Below are positions 8,844 through 20,105 of a stretch of 64,000 nucleotides of DNA, piece after piece; position 1 is the stretch's first letter, and each line of letters begins with the position of its first letter. The notes beneath the pieces are model-generated. The model was not told the origin of the DNA. It saw only the letters and a program-made list of their open reading frames with translations, and did not search any database. A program made the position numbers and the translations under genes. The stretch comes from Hygrocybe punicea. Its lineage: Eukaryota > Basidiomycota > Agaricomycetes > Agaricales > Hygrophoraceae. The DNA is taken from assembly GCA_963556145.1 (NCBI GenBank), contig OY744468.1, positions 2,728,001-2,792,000 of the forward strand, given 5' to 3'.

Positions 8844-11800
8844 TTAAGATTGAGCATATATAAACAGTACAGCATTATTACCATTACATGACAATAAATT
8901 AATATTTGAAAAGTCATCTATATCACCTTCATTAATACAAATTGATCTGGTTGATATACCATCATGAAACCATACCATACTGTTGATGAATATGCGGGCA
9001 GTAAAATGTGCATCACCAAAGTACACAATTCCTCTCAATGTGTAAGCAGTGGATATGTCATCAATTGACAAGTTTATAACTTGACTAATTATTAAATTCT
9101 CAATAGAGTCAACTGTAAACATGATTAGAGGTGGAATTTTGTTAAATGCAATAAATTTAGTAATCTCTCCCCAACACAATTGACATTTGTGCCGTTGTCT
9201 ATTAACTATGATTTGAGCAAGACATGTTGAGATTGTTCCAGAAAATGAATATGAACAATGAAAGATGGCGTCACATCTATCATTTTCCAGAATGGTTATG
9301 TTTTCACAATTGATACATTTAAGACAAGTTGAAGTCATTGGTTCATTTGCTTTCATTATATAATGGGCCAAATCACTTATGGCAATGCCAACTTGACCAT
9401 AAGGAAATATTTCGGGTTTATCTTGATGCAATAAATGTCTGATTGTATTTCTAACTGTTTCTAAATCTGTTGTGTGATTCTTGGATCGTTTGAATCCTAA
9501 GCTCAAAATCTTTAATATTTCATTGATGCTATTGAATCTTTTTTTCCAACTTGATGGATCTTCATTCCATATTGCTAGTAATATTGTAAAGAGTGAATCA
9601 TAAGCACAGCTCCAATCTTCCGCATCCCATATAAACCCTTTTGGTTCATTTAATTCAATAGTACTTGTTTTTCGTCTTTTTTTCACTATGGAAGATGAAC
9701 TTACAACTTGTTGTAATTTTCGTTTTTTATTTTGCAATACATTGGCCATCGAATTTTTATGAGTGACAGTGATTGGAACAGTTCCTTTTGCAGGAACAAA
9801 GTTGAGGTTTCTGAAATCTGCCTTTTGATTTTTGTTCATATGTTTAATTAATTGCCATGGAGAGGGCTGTGTTGTGTATTGATTTAGTTGCTCCGTGGCT
9901 TTCCATGCGATAGCATGATGAATGTTTTTTGGAATATATGACTTTCCTTTCCATTTTCTAAATTGATCAATGATAGAATTTCGCTGATCTCCCTTGACAT
10001 GGTCTGGTAAGAGTCCTTGATATTTCAGTTTGGTAATCTCATCAAGCAGTTCTAATTCTCTGAATTCCTGCCTGAGATATCCAGAAGCACCCCCAGTAAT
10101 TACTTTAGGATCAAAGCCTTGCATGATGATAGTTCCTGCTGCAGAAGCACTTCTTGATAAGCAAGTATAATAGGATTGGTGGTTTCTACAACTACTGAGG
10201 TCAACTACATTGTTAGGACGAGTACGTCCTTGACATGCATAATCAGTCATTGCAAAATTAGGTAGTACCAACACTTGTTCTCTTGACAAAGATATCACAT
10301 CATCATTGGGTAATGAGCACATGGTGGAAGTGACATGTTTTGTAATCGGCACAACATTTTCAGGAAGTCCTTCTATGTTAATTTCTTTTGGAGGATTCAA
10401 TAATCTGACAAATAAAGTGTCCAGTACAGTTTGTTGCTCAGGACCTATTGCACTCTGCCAACCCACAACTATGCCCTCTGCTCCTTTGGTAATGCAGCAC
10501 TCTGTTGCATCATTGTTCCTCAGCATCACTGGCATGCCTACACATAAGTCCAATCTTCCTGGTATATGATCAGAGGATGATGCATGTGGTTGGCTCCAAA
10601 GTAGCTTTTGGAGTGAAGGTTCCAATATCTTTGTGTGTCGAATAGGATCCAAAATTGTTGACATGTGATGAGATTTTCTTTTGCTATTGGAACTAGTAGG
10701 ATCATTCCATCTGTCTATGGAATAGAATGATGTTAATGGTCTCCTATTTTCAGCAGCAAAACGTTGAATACCAAGTTCATTGATTTTGTCTTTTTGTGCA
10801 TTCAATGCAGTTATAACTGACACATTCCTGAATTTCTTTTGGGCTAATTTTGGATCATTTGGACCTTTTCCTGCAACACGAGTATGAAGAAATGCAATAT
10901 CTTTGGGAGTACATGCTTTGTATCTCATGTTTTCCAAAGCAAGCCTCAGTTGGACATCTTCTTCTGACTGATTGGTTTGTCTCATATTTTCACGTAATAT
11001 AACAACTGTTGTTATTTGATGCCAAAGAGCTTTGCCTATAGCCGCTTCCTGATTTGCTATAGTTTGACTGGAATTGATTTGGACACCAACGGTTCCAGAG
11101 TATAAAGGAGCACCACTCATAGCTGGTGGAAGTTGGCCAAAATCTCCTGCAAATATCATATTAATGCCACCAAAGGGTTCATCATAAACACCACGTGCTT
11201 TTGCACACTGAGCACTGATTTTATACATATCTCTGCAAGATAACATTGACACCTCATCAATGAAAATGTAATCCACACCATCAAGATTGGCACGTACTTG
11301 TGCAAGGGAACGAGATGATCCTCCCTGATTAATTCCAAGAATGGAGTGATATGTGGATCCATTTACAAGGGCAGCAGCACCACCGGTTGGTGCAAGAACC
11401 ACAAATCGATGATTTTCGTTGTGTTTACCAAAAAAACTAGTCAATGCTTTGATGACTTGTGATTTCCCTGTGCCTGCCATCCCACCAAGATACATGCGTA
11501 GCTTATCAGAACCGTTAATCAAAGTAGAGTGATTCGCAATGATATGAAATGCTCTCTTTTGGTCAGTGTTCAACTTGTAATCATTGATAGTTACATCAAT
11601 AAGATGACGATCAGCTCTGTTTGCAGGAATAAACATATGGTTGATGTATGCTGCATCCACTATCTTGACATCATTATATTGAAAATTTCCCAATTTATTT
11701 ATGGTTGCTGTGTTTGTTGGTAAATTTTTATTTCTGTCATCGATGATTTCCTTTTTCTTTGCAAGGACTGCAGTTCTCCACAATTTTGCTGATTGTACTA

Positions 11801-14800
11801 CAGGTGGTTCTATAGGTATCAACGGTCCTATATCTGGGGTACCATCAATACAATCATCGAGCCACCCTGACCTTTTCAAAGTTCTTTCAGCTATCAGCAT
11901 TTGATCTTTCCTTTTTTGTCCTTTTTGACCAAGTTTCAGGAGTATTTCCGTGTCATTATTGTCTTCATCAATATTGTTGTTAAAGTCGTCGCCATTAAAT
12001 GCAAATTCAGCATTGTGCATGTCATCCAGTTCATCAAGACCGTTTGAGGTCGCCCATGAATACCTTATATTTGCAGTATTATTCTTCTGACGTTTAGCAG
12101 AGAAATCATCTCTTGCATCCAAACATTCATACCGCAGACCAAAGTATTTCATGATCTCTAGTTCTTTTTTAGAAAACTCGTGGTCTATAAAAGCATTATC
12201 CCATGTTTGTAATTTACTTTTGAGTTCTTTGCCACTTCTCCATGGCTTGAAAAACGTTAACATTGTACAACAATAATATTCTCGATCACCACGGTCAGCC
12301 CTTGGCAAAGTGTTCGGAATAAAATTAGGAACTATGAAAGGATCATTCCCTTTCATTTTGGCATGGTGGGTAAGATATTGTGGATGATTGGAATGTAAAG
12401 TATAATCATTTTCAAATTTTGTCAATTTATTAAGATCAACTTCATTTGTTTTATCAGCTATTTCTGTGCCTGCATGTCTATTCAAACTATCAGGTTTTGG
12501 AATTTCATCTATCTCCATGAGTATATCATTATCAACGACATCAGACAAGTTGTCATCACTGGAATAGTCAACATTAGTAGGTTCAGTGCAAGAGTCAGAC
12601 AAATCATCACAGCCTAGATTGTCAAAAATTTGGTTTTGCACTGGTTCTTTTCTGGCCCTTTTGGTCTTTGTTTTGGTGCGTCTTTTCTTTGGTTCCATAG
12701 TGGCAAGACGTATCCAGTCATACAGTGATACATTATCATACAAGGCGGGTCTGAACATATAATTATTTACTTTGGAAAGTCCAATGTATGCGCCATTATT
12801 CTTACCAATAACAACCTTTTGTGCATTATTTTGGTCTTCACATATATTAGGAATTTCTTCATCAGACCATGCACTGATAACCTCTTTAACATAAGATCTC
12901 CAAAAGAATGGCACGAATTTATGACTGGTGTAGTGATCAGGGTTTCCAAGGACATATAATGAAGCCATTGGAGCACCAATTTCCATTTTGGAGGTGAGTG
13001 AATTGACTATTTGTGTAAACAGCTTTCTGACTTTGTCTTTTCTTTTTAGGTCGCCACCAATCATTTTGGAATTCTTATCAAAAATACTTTTTATCACTTC
13101 AAAAATGCTATAGGTCTTCAAGGAGAATTTTGTAATATAATCTGTTATGTATGCAACTATGGCCTTTATAGCAGTACCTGATAATAAGCTGGTCACATCA
13201 GAATTGCATCGTAGCATATATGTAACTTCAGGTGTCACCGTGTTCATCCAAGGTTCACCATGCTTGAGGTTGAGAGCACCAGTGTTAGGTTCTACAAAAG
13301 TTTGTTGAAAGATATCACGGGGAAATCGTCGTTTACATTCACCTTTCGAATTAAGACAGTATGGCTTTTTTTTGCCATCATGCCTGTTATGTACATTTAA
13401 TCGCAATAAAAGATCATCTACAACATCTTGAAACCTTTGCCACCATGTTGATCTTTTGTTGTGATATTGACAATTCATGGAACAATTATATGATGGTGGA
13501 TCTGGCATGACACATGTTGGTGGTTGATATTCAGGTTTCGACATTGTCTGTTCCATTTTCTGTGATACCTCATCTTTAGAACCTGTCATGAATTGTCCTA
13601 CACACAAACTTTCCAAATATTCCACTAATCTTTTCTGAAAGTCAGAATTTTCACCCATAATTTTGTCACGTATTTCCTGAGGTGTAAGGCATCCCTTTAT
13701 CCACAACAGCATATGAAGATGCAAGGTAAGACGTCCTTGTTCCTCTACCGTTGCATAATAACCTGATGTGTTTCCATACAGGCCAGGATGAGATTCATTT
13801 ATTCCTAATATATGTTTGATGAACATTTCAGTAGTAAAGTGAAAAAAGCGGGCTCCAGCAACTGGATTGTTTGCAATTAGTTTGTAACAATCCTGGGGTA
13901 GACGTAGTTTAGGATAAAACTTTTCTTTGTTGTCAGCATAATATAAGCATAGTGGGTGATTGATGTCTGCAGGTGCAAAAGTGATAAACCAAGTCGGAGC
14001 ACCAATATAGGATATCAGAGACCAAATCTCATTTCGCATGTATTTCTTGTTAGTAATTGAACCTTTGACCTGACCAGCTACGTGATCCAGATCAGAAATG
14101 AGTTTATAGCATGCTTTCTCTTCTGATGTATCCGGTTTGACTCTATCACCTCTAGATAATCTTTTAGAGAGGTCATCCAAAACAGCTGTATTGATATTCA
14201 TCAGGCGATTTGCAATATCGTTGAAATTATGTTTATTAGTCAACAAATATCCTCCGGTTGTACTGTCTTTGATTTGTTCTTGATTGAATGCAATCAATGG
14301 AAAATAGGGATCGGTTTGAAATCTTTTGTCATGGTACATCAGGAGATGTCTTTTGTGCATCATATCACTGATGCTTAAAACATCATTGTCTATGCTGCTA
14401 ATACCACCCAAGCCATATGGAAATAGGCAGGGAAACATCATAGGATATAACTGAGGATTATTAAAGAACGATTCTGGATTTCTAGCATGGCTTATGGCAA
14501 GAACACCACCATGGTCATCTATCAAGTGCTTGGTCGCTCTAGCTATTAATGCCTTTGGACTTGTAATATCTAGATTTTCGCCAGTTACTCCACTAACAAC
14601 AAAGGGACAAGGCCCATCTTCCACACCATCTTCCACTTCATTGTCAAATGCACTAGTGGCTTCTGGTTCCTTATTTGTGTCTGCTGGTCGATATGCAACC
14701 ACAACAGGAATTCCATGATCTGGATATTGTGCTAGATTTTCATAGGAGATATCTAAATCATAGTAATCCATGTGATTCAATTTCAGCCATTCTAAAGCTG

Positions 14801-16589
14801 CAGAAACTCGCCTTCGGCGAACCAATAAAGGTGTTCGCTCCATGTCTTCTGGAGTTGGTCTGGCAGGACCAGTGAAAATAAACGCTAGCACTTCATCAAG
14901 TTCTTTAATTGTTGGAGGCAACCGTTGATATATCTTTGGTGTTGGGTTTTGAAACATGATGGCATTTGCTTTCATTTTATGCATCCCAGAGGAGACACGA
15001 ACAATACATTTGTTGTGACGAACACGGGCAATCAAAAGTTGTTCAGCAAATGTTAGATTTTGAAGTTGTGCAGGAATTCTTCCCATCCAAAGTCCATTCG
15101 CCAAAGCATATTTGGGAGTTTGGCCTTTATTCAGACTGAGCACACATGGTTTGCATATCCATTTACATGTGTCATCTAGCACTGGACCTTTGATATCCTC
15201 TATTGGATCAGAACAATGATATCGTTCACATCTTGTGATTCCCATATTGTCTCTAGTTAATATTTTCAGATTAACCTTCGTCTTTGACAATAAAGACATG
15301 TTTTTCAATGCAACCAATTGACCACATACAGCACACCCACTTTCTTGGAAACATTCAGGTGATGTATCTCTGCACCAGTTGCTGATTATGGTTTCCTTCA
15401 ATTCAATAGATGGAGGAGGAGGAGGAAATAATTGCTTATCTGACTTGTCCAATTCTTCTTTCATTTGAGCCTGAGTTTCTTCTTTGCCGCACTCATTTGT
15501 TTCTGTCATTTTTTGTCTTCTGTACCACTGTTTACACAGGTCTTTATGTGATTTAATATCATGCACATGAAAAATAGAAACATGAGTATCACAAGCTGAA
15601 CAATTATGCCTCATTAATGCCACAGATAGATCTTGTCCATGTAATCTTCGTAATGTCTTTGACAAATATATACCATGTATTGTTGTTATTTCACCAATAT
15701 CCTTCACTGTCAAATTTGGCAGAAGTTCATGTAAAGGCATTTTAACACATGCATATGTTTTTCTATCTTCATATAAAGTGTTGGCTGTTTGTTCATCAAT
15801 ATGCCCCACATATTCGAATAATATGTCAGAATCATGGTTGATATTATTAGACGGTAGCATAAAAGATTGAAGAAAGCTAAACTTGAATGTTGGTATTCGT
15901 TTACCACCACCAATGTAGTCATATCTATGAATGAAATTTATATATAAAGATTTAAACAAGTGTCCGAATAAATTCAAATTGAACACAATTATGTTTGAAC
16001 AGCTATGCCGTATTATGAAACATAGTGTGGTCCACAGCAACGTTGCATGTGATAGAGAACTAGTAATACAATGAAATAAATATGTTTTGAAATCATGTCG
16101 TCTCAATAGCGATCGCATGAGCAATGCTTTGATCATTTTACAACGACATTGGACAGTGATAGGTTTGAGAAGACAATACAAAGCAAAGAGATATTTAGGA
16201 GGTAAGAAATATGTTCTGGCATATTGAATAGAACGTATTCGCATTTTGAAGGCGCTATTTTTAAATGTAGTCCAAACGAATAATGGATCGACTGTCAAGT
16301 TATCTTTTGTTTCTTTTGTTATTCCAATGATCTTTACATATAGTGTTGCATTTATTTGCATCAATATTGTTGCATCGCCCTGATCTGGGGCCAACTCATG
16401 TTCTATGAGTTTTCTTTGAAAAACACCCAATTCTTGGGTCAAGGTCGATATCACAGGACATGAAATTGGTTCAGGAGAGATATACATAAGTTTGTCTTGG
16501 CATAGTTGTGGAAACAATGTTGCATTTGCAAGGAAATATAGATAAGTCAAACATGCAATGCAGACACGGATGATGTTGTGGGGATTCAT
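8844..16589 (-). CDS. Helitron RepHel: HUH replication initiator plus PIF1-type helicase, with C-terminal USP-like cysteine protease
   Basis: A single intronless ORF of 2581 codons. N-terminal Cys/His finger (CSAC...H...C); a Helitron-like N-terminal region with K-A-N-A-I-M-F; Rep motif HLHMLLW (HUH-type His pair) near residue 953; the two-Tyr motif AYITDYITK near 1152; PIF1-type helicase with Walker A GGMAGTGKS near 1703, Walker B FIDEVSML near 1780 and motif VI CLSRS near 2140. After about residue 2320 there is an extra domain: DWSCAYDSLF, a Cys box, paired CxxC (CLKCINC, CQLC), and YFGDAHFTARI with W-F-H-D-G, a His box. Spacing and sequence resemble ubiquitin-specific protease fold enzymes. 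The Rep nicks and joins single-stranded element ends, the helicase unwinds; the protease role is unknown. All catalytic residues I can name are present, so this copy may be active. Confidence 0.93.
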   Translation of the reverse strand: MNPHNIIRVCIACLTYLYFLANATLFPQLCQDKLMYISPEPISCPVISTLTQELGVFQRKLIEHELAPDQGDATILMQINATLYVKIIGITKETKDNLTVDPLFVWTTFKNSAFKMRIRSIQYARTYFLPPKYLFALYCLLKPITVQCRCKMIKALLMRSLLRRHDFKTYLFHCITSSLSHATLLWTTLCFIIRHSCSNIIVFNLNLFGHLFKSLYINFIHRYDYIGGGKRIPTFKFSFLQSFMLPSNNINHDSDILFEYVGHIDEQTANTLYEDRKTYACVKMPLHELLPNLTVKDIGEITTIHGIYLSKTLRRLHGQDLSVALMRHNCSACDTHVSIFHVHDIKSHKDLCKQWYRRQKMTETNECGKEETQAQMKEELDKSDKQLFPPPPPSIELKETIISNWCRDTSPECFQESGCAVCGQLVALKNMSLLSKTKVNLKILTRDNMGITRCERYHCSDPIEDIKGPVLDDTCKWICKPCVLSLNKGQTPKYALANGLWMGRIPAQLQNLTFAEQLLIARVRHNKCIVRVSSGMHKMKANAIMFQNPTPKIYQRLPPTIKELDEVLAFIFTGPARPTPEDMERTPLLVRRRRVSAALEWLKLNHMDYYDLDISYENLAQYPDHGIPVVVAYRPADTNKEPEATSAFDNEVEDGVEDGPCPFVVSGVTGENLDITSPKALIARATKHLIDDHGGVLAISHARNPESFFNNPQLYPMMFPCLFPYGLGGISSIDNDVLSISDMMHKRHLLMYHDKRFQTDPYFPLIAFNQEQIKDSTTGGYLLTNKHNFNDIANRLMNINTAVLDDLSKRLSRGDRVKPDTSEEKACYKLISDLDHVAGQVKGSITNKKYMRNEIWSLISYIGAPTWFITFAPADINHPLCLYYADNKEKFYPKLRLPQDCYKLIANNPVAGARFFHFTTEMFIKHILGINESHPGLYGNTSGYYATVEEQGRLTLHLHMLLWIKGCLTPQEIRDKIMGENSDFQKRLVEYLESLCVGQFMTGSKDEVSQKMEQTMSKPEYQPPTCVMPDPPSYNCSMNCQYHNKRSTWWQRFQDVVDDLLLRLNVHNRHDGKKKPYCLNSKGECKRRFPRDIFQQTFVEPNTGALNLKHGEPWMNTVTPEVTYMLRCNSDVTSLLSGTAIKAIVAYITDYITKFSLKTYSIFEVIKSIFDKNSKMIGGDLKRKDKVRKLFTQIVNSLTSKMEIGAPMASLYVLGNPDHYTSHKFVPFFWRSYVKEVISAWSDEEIPNICEDQNNAQKVVIGKNNGAYIGLSKVNNYMFRPALYDNVSLYDWIRLATMEPKKRRTKTKTKRARKEPVQNQIFDNLGCDDLSDSCTEPTNVDYSSDDNLSDVVDNDILMEIDEIPKPDSLNRHAGTEIADKTNEVDLNKLTKFENDYTLHSNHPQYLTHHAKMKGNDPFIVPNFIPNTLPRADRGDREYYCCTMLTFFKPWRSGKELKSKLQTWDNAFIDHEFSKKELEIMKYFGLRYECLDARDDFSAKRQKNNTANIRYSWATSNGLDELDDMHNAEFAFNGDDFNNNIDEDNNDTEILLKLGQKGQKRKDQMLIAERTLKRSGWLDDCIDGTPDIGPLIPIEPPVVQSAKLWRTAVLAKKKEIIDDRNKNLPTNTATINKLGNFQYNDVKIVDAAYINHMFIPANRADRHLIDVTINDYKLNTDQKRAFHIIANHSTLINGSDKLRMYLGGMAGTGKSQVIKALTSFFGKHNENHRFVVLAPTGGAAALVNGSTYHSILGINQGGSSRSLAQVRANLDGVDYIFIDEVSMLSCRDMYKISAQCAKARGVYDEPFGGINMIFAGDFGQLPPAMSGAPLYSGTVGVQINSSQTIANQEAAIGKALWHQITTVVILRENMRQTNQSEEDVQLRLALENMRYKACTPKDIAFLHTRVAGKGPNDPKLAQKKFRNVSVITALNAQKDKINELGIQRFAAENRRPLTSFYSIDRWNDPTSSNSKRKSHHMSTILDPIRHTKILEPSLQKLLWSQPHASSSDHIPGRLDLCVGMPVMLRNNDATECCITKGAEGIVVGWQSAIGPEQQTVLDTLFVRLLNPPKEINIEGLPENVVPITKHVTSTMCSLPNDDVISLSREQVLVLPNFAMTDYACQGRTRPNNVVDLSSCRNHQSYYTCLSRSASAAGTIIMQGFDPKVITGGASGYLRQEFRELELLDEITKLKYQGLLPDHVKGDQRNSIIDQFRKWKGKSYIPKNIHHAIAWKATEQLNQYTTQPSPWQLIKHMNKNQKADFRNLNFVPAKGTVPITVTHKNSMANVLQNKKRKLQQVVSSSSIVKKRRKTSTIELNEPKGFIWDAEDWSCAYDSLFTILLAIWNEDPSSWKKRFNSINEILKILSLGFKRSKNHTTDLETVRNTIRHLLHQDKPEIFPYGQVGIAISDLAHYIMKANEPMTSTCLKCINCENITILENDRCDAIFHCSYSFSGTISTCLAQIIVNRQRHKCQLCWGEITKFIAFNKIPPLIMFTVDSIENLIISQVINLSIDDISTAYTLRGIVYFGDAHFTARIFINSMVWFHDGISTRSICINEGDIDDFSNINLLSCNGNNAVLFIYAQS

Positions 16590-17677
16590 GAGGATTTGTG
16601 ACAGTAAGAGGAAACACCGCCCATTTAACTAGTCAAGTGGTTCGGATCATGAATAACAATTAACACAATGGGATTGATCATATGACATTATATTATTTGT
16701 AAGCTTTTCCCAAAACACCATAAGGCGTGCCTGAATCTTTAGAAATCTGTGTTTACTTTTTTTATTCCATTCTATGTTCCTGTGACATGCCTTGATACAG
16801 GCCAAAAATGCATCTGTATCATGAATAGCTGCCTTACGATCTTATTAGGGGTCTGGCTGACAAGACATTGATCAAACCGACTGAGAAGAACAATGGTACC
16901 CCCTTTTAAGATATTTTGTGGATTTAATCTTCAGAGTCTCAGTGATATTTATTTCTGGCTTGCTCAACAGACAAAACAGGTATTGAAGTTGAACAACCAG
17001 GCTGTTTGACAACTGTGCATATTTGACAATTGCTTGGTAATTCATGGAAATTATCATTGTTCTTCATCCTTGTCAGAAATACATTGTCATTTTTATGGAG
17101 CTGTACGTATCATTCCCACACAAGTATACTGTATTATTCTGGTACCAAAGAGTCATAGCTCCCCTTGGAGTGACAGTTATATCTTCCACTACAAGAGGGG
17201 GTTTTGTTACTCTTGTATCATTGTATCCTCATTTAATAGGTCCATAAAGTTCGTGATTCTGGTTTCTTACATATATTCAATTTGAATTTTCATTAGCCCG
17301 AATGAGAGTCATCTCAGGTTGTCCTTCTCAAGTTGAGTGTGTAGGTGGTTGTACAACTGAACTGAAAGTAATGCATTCACCAGGATATATTTTAGACAAA
17401 CAGATTTTCAGTCAACAAGATTGATGTCTTATGCTGTATCTATGCTCACTATCATGCTCAATTCTTATGGTCATAGGACAGTAACACAAACCATTTTTAA
17501 CGGAGCAAAAAGAAATACATATATAGAAACTGTACAAATGTTAATAGTAGCGATGTATGAGGAGGACATTTGAGGGCACAGATTGTCACCAAGTTTCCAG
17601 AAATCAACGACTGGGATACAGTTTTTTTAGTCAAATATAATGAATACTCCACAAAAGAAGGACTTACTCCTCCAAAA
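16590..17677. other. Intergenic, no gene recognised
   Basis: AT-rich sequence with only short ORFs in conflicting frames. It is present again, without indels until about 23146, at 22399-23492. The Helitron 5' end must lie in the first part of this stretch. Confidence 0.5.
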
Positions 17678-19601
17678 TTAAGGCCCGGGATCAAGTTTGG
17701 ATGTCGATGGCTTGGGAGATGAAGGCCTTGTTTGGCTTGGAGTAATGGAGAGTAGGATTTCGGGTGGAACGATGTTGCTCCAATCCACATCCATTGATGA
17801 AGCGCTGGGCTCTGCAGGGGTCGATGACTGGTGGCGTGACGATGCACGCGTATTGGGACGGAATCCTAGGACATGGAGAAGATCAGAATTGGAATATATA
17901 CAGCCTATGATGTAATGTTGAAATACATACCCGGAGTCGGAGACTTCTTCGGTGGCTTCACCAGGTTGAGTTTCTCTACGATAATGCCCGCTTGCTCCGA
18001 AGCAACATCCAATTTCCTCCTCTTTGCCATCTCGCCATCCTCGTGACCATCGCTGGGAGACATCTTTTCAGGTTCGGGAGATCCGTCATCGTTGTCCATG
18101 GTTATATCATTATCAACATCCAACAACCCCGCCCACTCTGGTCCTAAAATGTCCAACTTCGCGGATTCCGGTGCCACAACATCCGGCTCGGGGGCGATGG
18201 GTGGCTTAATCTCCATTGTCAATTTCTCCGATGCCGATTGCCGGGTTGTGCGCGACGACCCAATTTCAACAGCGACTGCGAGATGTCAGTGCATTAATCA
18301 TAACAAGGTGAGCAACGTACGCATTTGGGCCTTAGACCGCTTCTTCTTTACCGGGGCTACGTCCTCCTCCATCTTTATGTCGTCTATACATGAATAAATG
18401 TGTTGGATCATCGTTTTGATATTCGGAATTCAATAACTCACCCTCATCGTCGTCCTCGGCTTTGGACTTGATTGTGCGCTCTGTCATGATGAAGGGTTTG
18501 CATGTATGACAATCACAGACAATGAAAGTACTTACTGGACTTGGGCTTGGGCTTGGGCTTCTTTTTGTCCTTCTCGGACGAATTGTCTGCGCCACCTGAA
18601 TATTCAATAGATCTATACACCACTATGGTTGAAAATTTGTACAAACCAGCAGAAGATGCCTTCTGTTTTTTGACCGATTTTGACTTGGCTTTGCCCTTGC
18701 CCTTGCCCTGGGCAACTGGCTCCTCTGCAAATGTACTATATCATTAGCACAATCACACATGTAATTCTAGATCACACCTTCATCATCATCTGCCACATCA
18801 GAATCGACGAGGACACTATGTCCTTTACACCAAGCAATAACATGACCGATGATCTCGAGCTTTGTGGCATCCGGAAGCCCACCGAATGACCAATTTGCCA
18901 AGGTTCCGCTGTGCCATGCTGGCACGGATTCGTCGTATTTTGCCCAATCTATGATGCCAGACGTGAGAATTCATTTGGCCATAAATACATATATACTTAC
19001 CTAGATCCTCGGGCTTGATCTCGGTGTTCACAGCGCCATGTTGAATCAAAGCCGATGGAGAATGTTTCCCGACATAAAATTCTTTCAGGAGCCAATCATC
19101 GAAGATCTTGCTTCGCCAGTCACGGGTAACCTCGTTTGCCCGTTTCGCCACCAAGACTTCTGCCCAAATTTCGTCCATGACGGTGTCGGTATACTTGAGG
19201 TAATCCCGAAGTGAATCGGTCCCTTCCTTATCATTTTTGACGTAGTCCGGCGAGTAGTTGGGTGCCTTGTTGTATGCGATGGCTGCTGTCGCGTAGATGT
19301 ACATATCCATTTGATAAATCAAGCGACGGAGCGGTTCCTCGTATCGTTCGGGGATTTCGCGCCATAACTCACCTCGGGCGGTGGCATCGTGGGGGTGTGT
19401 CTTCAGTACATAGAGATTACGAGAAAATACGGGAATGGTGCCGGATTCCTTGTTGGGTGCCGGAATCTTGGGCGGGACCATGTACTGGATTTGGAAGATG
19501 CGATGTAGCTCCTGCAGCTTTTTGGGCGGCGCATCAGGCCAGTACTTGAAGGCGGCGGGATTGACAGCGGGAGTCGAGGTTTTGACGACTGGCAAGGACA
19601 T
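17678..19601 (-). CDS. Hypothetical basidiomycete protein with Lys-rich C-terminal half (copy 1, intact)
   Basis: Start ATG at 19601 (an upstream in-frame ATG at 19679 is possible). Exon 1 encodes a compact helical domain with Y-W-P-D-A-P-P-K-K-L-Q-E-L and R-G-E-L-W-R-E-I-P-E-R-Y-E-E-P and ends near 19000 (K-P-E-D-L-G). Then come W-H-S-G-T-L-A-N-W-S-F-G-G and H-V-I-A-W-C-K-G-H, several short Lys/Ser exons (KGKGKAKSKS, KDKKKPKPKPKS), an acidic stretch, and a last exon ending in TAA at 17678-17680 after S-I-T-P-S-Q-T-R-P-S-S-P-K-P. The basic tracts suggest nuclear location. I recognise no enzyme fold. Introns are short with GT...AG. A second, frameshifted copy lies at 23493-25444. Confidence 0.7.
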
Positions 19602-19699
19602 GGTAGATGAAATAAAAGTTTTTTGGTCGACGTGTGAGGCGATTTGAGAGCAAAAGAAAAGGGCGGATTTATTACTCAACGCTCCAGACTATGAATACA

Positions 19700-19722
19700 G
19701 ATGTCACGACCACGTGACCAGA
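19700..19722. promoter_or_regulatory. GATGTCACG / CACGTG motif pair upstream of the Lys-rich gene
   Basis: GATGTCACGACCACGTGACC about 100 bp 5' of the start at 19601 (25 bp from the alternative start). It combines the two words seen at the other module promoters. Confidence 0.45.
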
Positions 19723-19905
19723 TCAATCGCCACATGTTCGACCTCATGTTCGGCTTCTTTGCATGCATAAACAACAGATCTATTTATTTATGTTTTTGAT
19801 GTGGCTCGAGCTTAGAAGTTGTCCAAAGCTAGTAATTGCACGCAGAAAACCGACATGTGCAGCGTATGGAATATTTTTCAGTTGGTAAGGCAATAAATCG
19901 AGTTA

Positions 19906-20105
19906 NNNNNNNNNNNNNNNNNNNNNNNNNNNNNNNNNNNNNNNNNNNNNNNNNNNNNNNNNNNNNNNNNNNNNNNNNNNNNNNNNNNNNNNNNNNNNNN
20001 NNNNNNNNNNNNNNNNNNNNNNNNNNNNNNNNNNNNNNNNNNNNNNNNNNNNNNNNNNNNNNNNNNNNNNNNNNNNNNNNNNNNNNNNNNNNNNNNNNNN
20101 NNNNN
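19906..20105. other. Assembly gap (200 N)
   Basis: Exactly 200 N, a conventional placeholder. The 16 bases before the gap recur at 25739-25754, and the bases after it recur at 14297 onward. Confidence 0.99.

Larger units (their letters stand above)
8775..16646 (-). mobile_element. Autonomous Helitron (rolling-circle transposon)
   Basis: The Rep-helicase ORF fills nearly the whole element. On the minus strand the proposed 3' end is CTAG followed by host T (8778-8775, T at 8774), preceded by 10 nt and a stem-loop at 8789-8806 (GCCAT/ATGGC). A hairpin about 10-12 nt before CTRR is the known Helitron 3' terminus. The 5' end is less certain: A|TC at 16647/16646 is a candidate but TC is weak evidence. 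Confidence 0.75.
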
